Source: an uncultured Eubacteriales bacterium (lineage in GTDB: Bacteria; Bacillota; Clostridia; Peptostreptococcales; Anaerovoracaceae). From it: a DNA stretch of 7,599 nt. The DNA is taken from assembly GCA_902766915.1 (NCBI GenBank), contig CACXFN010000071.1, positions 1-7,599 on the forward strand, in the 5' to 3' direction. Both the position numbers and the translations under genes were made by a program. Under the pieces are notes generated by a model. The model searched no databases. It was not told the origin of the DNA and saw only the letters and a list, made by a program, of their open reading frames with translations. Positions 1 to 5,399 of the stretch are shown here, in pieces; position 1 is the stretch's first letter; every line of letters begins with the position of its first letter.

Positions 1-20
1 TAAGGCATAGAATATAAACG

Positions 21-833
21 ATGATTAGAGACATTACATTAGGTCAATACTATGGGTCGGATTCTCCCATTCATAGATTGGACCCAAGAACAAAAATAAT
101 AGGGGTATTAGCCTTCATAATAGAACTATTCTTCGTGAAGAACTTCGCGGGGTTTGTTGTATGTGGGGTTATGCTTGGGATAGTGGTTGCTATTTCAAGG
201 GTCCCTTTGTCTTTTATTCTCCGTGGCTTAAAGCCCATCTTCATTATTCTTGCCTTCACTTTTTTGCTTAACATTTTTATGATTGATGGCGAAGTTATTT
301 GGTCATGGAAATTTCTGAAGATCACAGTGGAAGGTATATACAGGGCTTGTTTCATGGGGATTCGTTTGGTGCTTCTCATAATAGCAAGTTCCATTCTCAC
401 ATTAACCACTAAACCCATTGAATTAACCGATGGCTTAGAAAAACTAATGTGGCCCTTAAGCAAGGTGGGGCTTCCGGCCCATGAAATGGCTATGATGATG
501 TCAATAGCTCTTAGGTTTATCCCAACTCTGTTACAGGAAACAGATAAGATTATGAAGGCGCAACAGGCTCGTGGCGCGGATTTTGAATCAGGGAATCTAA
601 TTCAGAGAGCAAAGGCATTAATTCCGATTTTGATCCCCCTCTTTATAAGTGCATTTCATATCGCCTCGGATTTGGCAATGGCGATGGAAGCAAGATGCTA
701 TAGGGGAGGTAAAGGTAGAACCCGAATGAATGCGATTCATTTCGGTAAGAATGATCTTTTTGCAGTATTTTTTTTACTGGTTCTATTGGCCTTGATTATT
801 ATAACAAGACGTTATTTCCCGTGGAATATATAA
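21..833 (+). CDS. ecfT: EcfT, transmembrane coupling subunit of an ECF transporter
   Basis: This 270-residue membrane protein couples the EcfA/EcfA' ATPases to a substrate-binding S component in energy-coupling-factor importers (vitamins, metals). The N-terminal part carries the family pattern HRLDPRTK (residues 18-25), followed by hydrophobic segments around 27-60, 70-90 and 108-130, and a last one near 245-262. The long cytoplasmic coupling region holds the two ATPase-contact motifs: ARG at 183-185 (QQARGADF) and a second, normally ARG, that reads ARC at 224-226 (AMEARCYRGG). The length is normal for the family. The ATG at 21 opens directly onto the family N-terminus; no strong Shine-Dalgarno site is visible, so translation may be coupled to an upstream gene. 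Stop codons at 1-3 and 8-10 could end such a gene; an ecfA ATPase gene would be usual there but lies outside the window. Substrate cannot be told from EcfT. Confidence 0.95.
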   Translation: MIRDITLGQYYGSDSPIHRLDPRTKIIGVLAFIIELFFVKNFAGFVVCGVMLGIVVAISRVPLSFILRGLKPIFIILAFTFLLNIFMIDGEVIWSWKFLKITVEGIYRACFMGIRLVLLIIASSILTLTTKPIELTDGLEKLMWPLSKVGLPAHEMAMMMSIALRFIPTLLQETDKIMKAQQARGADFESGNLIQRAKALIPILIPLFISAFHIASDLAMAMEARCYRGGKGRTRMNAIHFGKNDLFAVFFLLVLLALIIITRRYFPWNI

Positions 834-837
834 AGCT

Positions 838-1533
838 ATGCGTCAAAGAAGAATAAAGAACATAGAGGAGAAACTCCTGGCATATGATTATCTGGTTGTA
901 AATAATCCGGAAGAGCAAAAGGACTCTTGGCGGAGCTTCTTTGATTCCGGAAAAAGTGGGTTGGAAGGCATTAGGTCAACTGGTTTAAAGGATGCCTCTT
1001 TGTACCTGGAGATAGGGTGCGGCAAGGGGCGTTTTATCACCGAATCAGCAAAGGCAGATAAAGAGAGTCTATACCTGGCAGTAGAGGGTGTGCCCAGCGT
1101 GGTCTATCGCGCTTTAGATAAGGTCAGCAAGGAAGAAGTGAGCAATGTAAAATTCATAACCAAGTATGTAGATGATGTTAATGATTGGTTTGGAGAAGCG
1201 GAGATTGATGGCATATTTCTGAACTTTTCGGATCCTTGGCCAAAGGCCAGAACTGCCAAGCGAAGATTGACCTATAGAGAGAAATTAAATCAGTATTACC
1301 TTATTTTAAAGCTGGGTGGATTCATCAGAATAAAGACAGATAACGATGCCTTCTTTGATTTTACATTGGAAGAAATTGAGGCTGTAAACATGCCTGTAAA
1401 ATATGAAGTTGCCGCTCTCACCAGGGATCTTCACAAATCCGAATGGGCTGGCATAGGTCCTATGACGGAATACGAGAAAAAGTTTACGAATTTGCGTAAA
1501 AACATTAATTTCGTAGAACTTCGTAAGGTATGA
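838..1533 (+). CDS. trmB: tRNA (guanine-N7-)-methyltransferase TrmB
   Basis: This 231-residue cytoplasmic enzyme uses S-adenosylmethionine to methylate N7 of G46 in the tRNA variable loop. The Rossmann-type SAM site is seen as LEIGCGKGRF (57-66). The family signature FSDPWPK (130-136) is followed by the basic stretch KRRL (141-144). TDN (167-169) and TEYEKKF (210-216) near the C-terminus are also typical. The N-terminus MRQRRIKN matches the usual TrmB start, which supports the ATG at 838. The gene begins 4 nt after the ecfT stop with only a weak ribosome site (GGAA inside the end of ecfT), so co-transcription and translational coupling with ecfT are likely. Nothing is missing or broken. The functional link with ecfT is probably only positional. 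Confidence 0.96.
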   Translation: MRQRRIKNIEEKLLAYDYLVVNNPEEQKDSWRSFFDSGKSGLEGIRSTGLKDASLYLEIGCGKGRFITESAKADKESLYLAVEGVPSVVYRALDKVSKEEVSNVKFITKYVDDVNDWFGEAEIDGIFLNFSDPWPKARTAKRRLTYREKLNQYYLILKLGGFIRIKTDNDAFFDFTLEEIEAVNMPVKYEVAALTRDLHKSEWAGIGPMTEYEKKFTNLRKNINFVELRKV

Positions 1534-1590
1534 ACAGGCATCTCGGTTTCAGTATATTCGTTGTATTGAAACCCTGCCTGTTATTTTTTT
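1533..1590 (+). terminator. Rho-independent terminator after trmB
   Basis: AACAGGCA (1533-1540) pairs with TGCCTGTT (1575-1582). An inner stem GGTTTCA (1545-1551) pairs with TGAAACC (1567-1573) and can be extended inward with G-U pairs to a short TTCGT loop. The run of seven T at 1584-1590 follows on the plus strand. The stem begins at the last base of the trmB stop codon. The 3' arm and T run also contain the stop and last Lys codons of the convergent uppP gene. No matching T run is seen for minus-strand transcripts, so this end serves mainly the ecfT-trmB unit. Confidence 0.85.
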
Positions 1591-2432
1591 AGGAAGAAAT
1601 ATGCCAGTACGACTAAGCCCAGGATTATGCGGTAGTAACCAAAGATTTTGAAGTCGTGCTTTTTGACGTATGCCATGAGGAACCTAATGCAGGCCAATGA
1701 TACCAGGAATGCTACGACGCAACCTACCAAAAGAAGAATGATCTCTATTGGGAGATAGTGAAATCCGAACTTTAGAAGTTTTAAAAAGCTGGCGCCTGCC
1801 ATTACGGGAATGGCCAGGAAGAAAGTAAATTCTGCAGCTACAGTTCTTTCTACCCCGATTAAAAGTCCGCCAATAATTGTGGCGCCGGATCTGGATGTTC
1901 CGGGGAAAATTGCGGCAATCAATTGGAAGAGCCCTATAATAATTGCATCTTTAAATGTTAGTTGTCTAAGACTTGTTACCCGCGGTTCTTTGTTTAGACT
2001 ATTGTTTCTGTTTTCAATAAGGATAAATGCGATACCAACGAGGATGAGCATGATGGCTACTACGGTAGATGTCTGCAAATGTTCCTCCAGCCAATCGTCA
2101 AAAGCGAGGCCGATAACTGCAGCAGGTATACAGGCAACAATGATTTTAACCCACAGGTTCATAACATCGTATCGAATAAAAGGCTTGTTTTTAACTTTTG
2201 TATTAAAGGGCCAAATTTTCTGCCAAAAATAAACCACCACAGCCAGGATTGCACCAAGTTGTATAACCACCAAAAACATGTCCCAAAATTCCTTTGAGAC
2301 CTTCATAGGTATAATGTCATTTAATAGAATTAGGTGACCGGTGCTGCTTACAGGCAACCATTCTGTGATTCCTTCCACTATTCCATAAATAATAGATTTA
2401 ATTATCTCAATTAAATTTGCTGCATTGAACAT
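1581..2432 (-). CDS. uppP: Undecaprenyl-diphosphate phosphatase (UppP/BacA)
   Basis: This 283-residue integral membrane enzyme removes one phosphate from undecaprenyl diphosphate to recycle the lipid carrier of peptidoglycan and other wall polymers; excess gives bacitracin resistance in known members. The first signature, GIVEGITEWLPVSSTGH (17-33), supplies the conserved Glu residues (E20, E24), the Ser pair and His33. The second, FPGTSRSG (176-183), supplies the conserved Arg181. About eight hydrophobic segments are evident, as is usual, and the length is normal. The start ATG is preceded by AAAGGA (2446-2441) at 8 nt. The gene lies downstream of trpB2 on the same strand across a 126-nt gap that holds a likely terminator and a candidate promoter, so it is probably its own unit. 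It converges on trmB, and its stop codon sits inside the trmB terminator. Confidence 0.96.
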   Translation of the reverse strand: MFNAANLIEIIKSIIYGIVEGITEWLPVSSTGHLILLNDIIPMKVSKEFWDMFLVVIQLGAILAVVVYFWQKIWPFNTKVKNKPFIRYDVMNLWVKIIVACIPAAVIGLAFDDWLEEHLQTSTVVAIMLILVGIAFILIENRNNSLNKEPRVTSLRQLTFKDAIIIGLFQLIAAIFPGTSRSGATIIGGLLIGVERTVAAEFTFFLAIPVMAGASFLKLLKFGFHYLPIEIILLLVGCVVAFLVSLACIRFLMAYVKKHDFKIFGYYRIILGLVVLAYFFLKK

Positions 2433-2480
2433 AACCCTAATCCTTTTGTGTATACATCTATTGTAATTCGCATCTTTGCT

Positions 2481-2509
2481 ATTCTAACATATTAATATGC
2501 TTAAATAAA
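2481..2509 (-). promoter_or_regulatory. Candidate uppP promoter with palindromic spacer
   Basis: On the minus strand TAGAAT (2486-2481) with an upstream TG (2489-2488) forms an extended -10 element. A weak TTTATT (2509-2504) lies 17 nt upstream as a -35 element. The predicted start is near 2474, about 40 nt before the uppP ATG. The spacer contains the perfect 12-bp palindrome CATATTAATATG (2488-2499), touching the -10 box. The call rests on sequence resemblance only, in AT-rich DNA where chance matches are common. Confidence 0.4.
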
Positions 2510-2540
2510 GAACCGGGGGGATTGATTTCCAACCCCGATT
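2500..2540 (-). terminator. Probable terminator after trpB2
   Basis: On the minus strand AATCGGGG (2540-2533) pairs with CCCCGGTT (2518-2511), with one T-G wobble, enclosing a 13-nt loop. An imperfect T-rich tail, CTTTATTT, follows from 2510 downward. It begins 18 nt past the trpB2 stop and would separate trpB2 from uppP. The broken T run makes it weaker than the other terminators here, so some read-through into uppP is possible. Confidence 0.6.
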
Positions 2541-2558
2541 CATTTTCTTCAGGAAGAT

Positions 2559-3935
2559 TTATAATTCAATTTCAGGAAGTGTTGCAAGGCTTGCGGCAAT
2601 TTCTTCATCCGTAGGAATGAAATCCTCCATCACTCCGTCATTGTATTTTTGGTATGCAACTAAATCGAAATAACCCGTACCTGTAAGACCAAAGAGGATG
2701 GTTTTCTCCTCTCCGGTTTCTTTACATTTCATAGCTTCATCTATTGCAACCTTGATTGCGTGGGCAGATTCAGGTGCCGGAAGGATTCCTTCGACTCTGG
2801 CGAATTCCTCTGCTGCTGCAAAGACATCTGTCTGACTAACTGCTCTTGCCTCCATTAATCCTTGATCGTAAAGTTCTGAGAGTGTGGTGCTCATACCGTG
2901 GTATCTTAGACCGCCTGCATGGTTAGGAGCAGGGATATAGTTTGAACCTAAGGTGTACATTTTGGCTAAAGGACAGATTTTTCCGGTATCGGCAAAGTCG
3001 TAGGCATATTTTCCTCTGGTGAAGCTGGGGCAAGACGCAGGTTCAACTGCAATTATCCGATAGTCAGCCTCTCCTCGAATTTTTTCGCCCATGAATGGTG
3101 CGATTAATCCGCCTAGATTTGATCCGCCTCCGGCAGCTCCAATAATCATATCCGGTTTAATGCCGTATTTATCCATTGCTGCCTTTGCTTCCAGACCTAT
3201 GATACTTTGATGGAGCAGCACCTGGTTAAGAACACTGCCCAGGACGTATCTATATCCCTCTGTGGAAGTGGCAACTTCAACAGCTTCTGAAATTGCGCAA
3301 CCAAGGCTACCGGTAGTTCCCGGATGATCAGCGAGAATTTTTCGCCCTATATTGGTGGTGTCCGATGGAGAGGGTGTAACTGATGCACCGTAAGTTCTCA
3401 TGACCTCCCTACGGAAGGGTTTTTGCTCGTAGCTGACCTTAACCATATACACCTTGCAATCCAATTGGAAATAGCTACAGGCCATGGATAATGCGGTGCC
3501 CCATTGACCTGCACCGGTCTCGGTTGTTACGCCTTTTAGGCCCTGCTGCTTGGCATAATATGCCTGGGCTATAGCGGAATTAAGCTTATGGGATCCGCTG
3601 GTGTTATTCCCTTCGAACTTGTAGTAGATTTTTGCCGGTGTGCCTATGCGCTCTTCCAGACAGTAAGCCCGAACAAGGGGTGAGGGTCTATACATCTTAT
3701 AGAAGTCTCTTATTTCCTGCGGAATGGGGATGTATTTTGAATCCTCATCCAATTCCTGCTTGATTAATTCTTCGCAGAATATGGGTTCCATTTCTTCGAA
3801 GGTTAGGGGCTTGCCTGTTCCGGGATGGAGCAATGGTGCAGGTTTCTTGGTCATGTCTCCACGTAAATTGTAGTAGTGGGTAGGCATTTCGGTTTCTTCC
3901 AGATAGATTTTGTAAGGAATTTTTTCAGTAGTCAT
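2559..3935 (-). CDS. trpB: TrpB2-type tryptophan synthase beta chain
   Basis: This 458-residue pyridoxal-phosphate enzyme condenses indole with L-serine to give L-tryptophan. The Schiff-base lysine is K117 in GSHKLNSA (114-121), the catalytic acid lies in ETGAGQWG (139-146), and the phosphate cup is GGGSN (269-273). The N-terminal extension, the length and the GQWG form of the motif fit the TrpB2 (COG1350) branch rather than the roughly 400-residue TrpB1 partner of TrpA. A longer start at 3971 is open, but the ATG at 3935 has GGAGGT (3947-3942) 6 nt upstream and is chosen. No trpA, trpC or trpE gene lies nearby, so it may act alone, for example on scavenged or locally produced indole; that role is inferred. 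Expression is controlled by the tryptophan T-box just upstream. Confidence 0.93.
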   Translation of the reverse strand: MTTEKIPYKIYLEETEMPTHYYNLRGDMTKKPAPLLHPGTGKPLTFEEMEPIFCEELIKQELDEDSKYIPIPQEIRDFYKMYRPSPLVRAYCLEERIGTPAKIYYKFEGNNTSGSHKLNSAIAQAYYAKQQGLKGVTTETGAGQWGTALSMACSYFQLDCKVYMVKVSYEQKPFRREVMRTYGASVTPSPSDTTNIGRKILADHPGTTGSLGCAISEAVEVATSTEGYRYVLGSVLNQVLLHQSIIGLEAKAAMDKYGIKPDMIIGAAGGGSNLGGLIAPFMGEKIRGEADYRIIAVEPASCPSFTRGKYAYDFADTGKICPLAKMYTLGSNYIPAPNHAGGLRYHGMSTTLSELYDQGLMEARAVSQTDVFAAAEEFARVEGILPAPESAHAIKVAIDEAMKCKETGEEKTILFGLTGTGYFDLVAYQKYNDGVMEDFIPTDEEIAASLATLPEIEL

Positions 3936-4023
3936 TTTTTTACCTCCATTTGACTCTTGGCATATAGCCATTGTGTTTGAGACAGGAGCGTTGGTATTCT
4001 ACATATCATAGATCAAGATATAT

Positions 4024-4061
4024 AAAAAATCCTGTCCCTGCATATTTGCTGGGACAGGATT
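4024..4061 (-). terminator. Regulated terminator of the T-box leader
   Basis: On the minus strand AATCCTGTCCC (4061-4051) pairs perfectly over 11 bp with GGGACAGGATT (4038-4028), with an inner GCA/TGC extension (4049-4047 with 4042-4040), and runs into six T (4029-4024). Its 5' arm is the same CCTGTCCC used by the antiterminator, so the two folds exclude each other. This is the off state of the trpB2 leader. Confidence 0.92.
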
Positions 4062-4147
4062 GAATTTCATTTGAAATATCTTTTCCTGCGGTGCCACCCG
4101 GCTTGACGCTATGCGCCCTCTCAGTGCGTACCAACATACGCATTTTT

Positions 4148-4230
4148 GTTAACGAAGTTTACTCTCCGTCTCTCCTACTTGGTTAACTTAGTTTAACTTG
4201 GTTTAAGCTTGGTCCAACTTCGTTTAACCG
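4148..4230 (-). repeat. Imperfect 10-11-nt tandem repeats in the T-box linker
   Basis: On the plus strand about five units of the type ACTTGGTTTA repeat at 10-11-nt intervals across 4177-4229 (variants with TTA, CCA or CGT). A related copy lies at 4148-4160. In the transcript AACGAAGTT (4224-4216) pairs with AACTTCGTT (4159-4151); a bulged A and three more pairs (4228-4226 with 4150-4148) bring this to 12 bp. The region lies between Stem I and Stem III, where T-box leaders normally carry Stem II/IIA-B. Whether it forms a known variant of these elements was not resolved. Confidence 0.6.
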
Positions 4231-4349
4231 TTCAGTTCGCCCTCAGGAGGCCATTCGATTTAGGCTTTTGGTCCACGCTTCCACCGTCCGCGGCTCTCTC
4301 TTCCACAGTTTCTAAATTTACTATTCTCCATCAAAGGTTTAATATTTAA

Positions 4350-4379
4350 TTGCGCTTATATTATCACTGGGGTTATAAT
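4350..4379 (+). promoter_or_regulatory. Promoter candidate for the lipoprotein-activator operon
   Basis: A perfect TATAAT lies at 4374-4379 with a poor -35 match, TTGCGC (4350-4355), 18 nt upstream. The predicted start is near 4386, giving a leader of roughly 80 nt that contains the 19-bp direct repeats. The TATAAT falls within the -35/-10 spacer of the opposing trpB2 promoter. The weak -35 element suggests that a helper or regulator may be needed. Confidence 0.55.
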
Positions 4380-4386
4380 AAGTCAA
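4358..4386 (-). promoter_or_regulatory. Promoter of the T-box/trpB2 transcript
   Basis: On the minus strand TTGACT (4386-4381) and TAATAT (4363-4358) are separated by exactly 17 nt, and a TG at 4366-4365 makes an extended -10 element. The predicted start is near 4351, about 10-20 nt before the recognisable T-box Stem I, as expected for this class. It overlaps, on the opposite strand, the promoter of the lipoprotein operon. Confidence 0.8.
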
Positions 4387-4397
4387 GAAAATCTTTG

Positions 4398-4440
4398 CGC
4401 GTATACAAAAGCGAATATTTTCGCGTATGCAAAAACGAAT
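4398..4440 (+). repeat. 19-bp direct repeat pair in the divergent control region
   Basis: CGCGTATACAAAAGCGAAT (4398-4416) and CGCGTATGCAAAAACGAAT (4422-4440) match at 17 of 19 positions and start 24 bp apart. Between the copies GCGAA (4411-4415) and TTCGC (4420-4424) form a small inverted repeat. The pair lies just upstream of the trpB2 -35 box and just downstream of the lipoprotein-operon TATAAT. It could be an operator for one or both; no binding protein is identified. Confidence 0.7.
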
Positions 4441-4467
4441 TAGGATAAGGAGATGTAATACGAGAAA

Positions 4468-5385
4468 ATGAAGAACAAGGGAAGAATAAACAGACTACTA
4501 ACAAGGAAGATATTGCTGCTATTAATTGCGCTTCTGACGCTGAGCATGGTGTTTACCGGATGTGGCAAGAAAGAAGCCGGTGAGACAGAAGAGGAAGCTG
4601 CTTCGGAGGAAAGCCAAGAGGCAGAAGCAGAAGCTTCAACCAATGAGGAAGATGCTGCAGAGGCTGAAGCGGCTACTGAAGAGGAGGAAGCAGAGGAAGA
4701 GGAAGAAACCACTGACATTGCAGTCAAGACTAAGCTGGCATATGTCGATGTACTTAAGAGATTTGTGGACAAGGGAAGTCTTCCTGACGGTGTAGATATC
4801 AGTGATTTAATCGTTGATGATTCTCGCCCAATAGAAGAAAGTGAATTTGCTGTATATGATGTAACGGGAGATGGCAAGGAAGATTTGATCATTGACTTTA
4901 TCAGCACCGGTACGGATTCTATGTTTGAAAGAATATATATCTATGATGAGGATTTAGGGGAAGTAAAAGAAATATTCTTCTCCAGACCTTTCACCGATTT
5001 CTATACTAACGGATTCATTAGAAGTGAGGTGTCATATAACAATGGTGTAGCCGGATCCTTCTGGCCATATGAATTGTTTGAATTTGATCCAGGCACCGGA
5101 AGCTATGAAAGAAATGCATTTGTCGATGCCTGGGACGGAAAAGCGTTCCCTGAGGATTTTGATGGAAATGTATTCCCGGCTGATGCTGATGGTGATGGGG
5201 ATAAAATGCTTTACTATGTCTACCTTGATAGCCAGGAAGGATTCGTTCCGCCACCAATAGATGTTGAGGAATTGAATAGATGGCTTAAGGATGAAACCTA
5301 CGATGCCAAACTATTGGATATTCGTTGGCAGAAGATTACTGCAGATAACATCAAGGGGATAGAAAAGGACGCAAGAGGACGTTAA
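4468..5385 (+). CDS. Secreted lipoprotein with acidic linker, function unknown
   Basis: This 305-residue product is not recognised as a named family. A basic start and a hydrophobic stretch (15-30) lead to the lipobox-like FTGC with Cys32, predicting lipid anchoring on the outer face of the membrane. Residues 36-82 are a low-complexity Glu/Ala-rich linker. The folded part (about 85-300) contains VYDVTGDGKEDLII (129-142) and ADADGDGDK (238-246); these Asp/Gly-rich loops resemble calcium-binding or FG-GAP-like repeats common in clostridial lipoproteins. The ATG at 4468 is the first start after an in-frame TAA (4456-4458). The best ribosome site, AAGGAGA (4447-4453), is unusually far away at about 15 nt. 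It is followed after 14 nt by a sigma-54 activator gene with no terminator between, so the two are probably co-transcribed. A sensing or ligand-binding role is possible but unproven. Confidence 0.85.
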   Translation: MKNKGRINRLLTRKILLLLIALLTLSMVFTGCGKKEAGETEEEAASEESQEAEAEASTNEEDAAEAEAATEEEEAEEEEETTDIAVKTKLAYVDVLKRFVDKGSLPDGVDISDLIVDDSRPIEESEFAVYDVTGDGKEDLIIDFISTGTDSMFERIYIYDEDLGEVKEIFFSRPFTDFYTNGFIRSEVSYNNGVAGSFWPYELFEFDPGTGSYERNAFVDAWDGKAFPEDFDGNVFPADADGDGDKMLYYVYLDSQEGFVPPPIDVEELNRWLKDETYDAKLLDIRWQKITADNIKGIEKDARGR

Positions 5386-5399
5386 TATCGGATTACGGG

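Larger units (their letters stand above)
4024..4350 (-). ncRNA. T-box riboswitch leader, tRNA-Trp type, upstream of trpB2
   Basis: A T-box leader binds a matching uncharged tRNA and then lets transcription continue. Read on the minus strand, Stem I spans about 4340-4230 with an AGAGAG element (near 4301-4294) and the GGTGGAAGC apical-type sequence (4285-4277). GAATGG (4256-4251) follows, and TGG at 4253-4251 is the likely specifier codon (Trp). A small hairpin GCGTA/TACGC (4141-4137 with 4130-4126) looks like Stem III. The T-box core CCGGGTGGCACCGCAGG (4101-4085) forms an antiterminator: GCAGG pairs with CCTGT (4058-4054) and GGG with CCC (4053-4051), leaving the expected 7-nt bulge UGGCACC. 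The UGGC matches an acceptor end GCCA, that is, discriminator G73, as bacterial tRNA-Trp has. The leader ends at a terminator at 4061-4024. The exact Stem I base was not resolved. Confidence 0.93.

Noticed and set aside
71..463. Minus-strand 130-codon ORF inside ecfT
   Set aside because: It is wholly antisense to a well-supported gene and lacks any family motif.
1810..2232. Plus-strand 140-codon ORF inside uppP
   Set aside because: It is antisense to conserved UppP signatures, has no ribosome site, and resembles no known protein.
3936..3971. Longer trpB2 start at 3971 adding 12 residues
   Set aside because: No ribosome site lies before 3971, whereas the ATG at 3935 has GGAGGT at 6 nt. The extra residues are simply the translated leader and ribosome site.
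4562..4795. Lys/Arg-rich 77-codon ORF on the plus strand
   Set aside because: It is a shifted reading of the same low-complexity linker; the basic composition is a frame artefact.
4440..4907. Minus-strand Ser-rich ORF of 155 codons
   Set aside because: It is the mirror of the Glu/Ala-rich linker of the lipoprotein (GAA/GAG/GCT codons read as Ser-rich on the other strand). It has no family motif or ribosome site.
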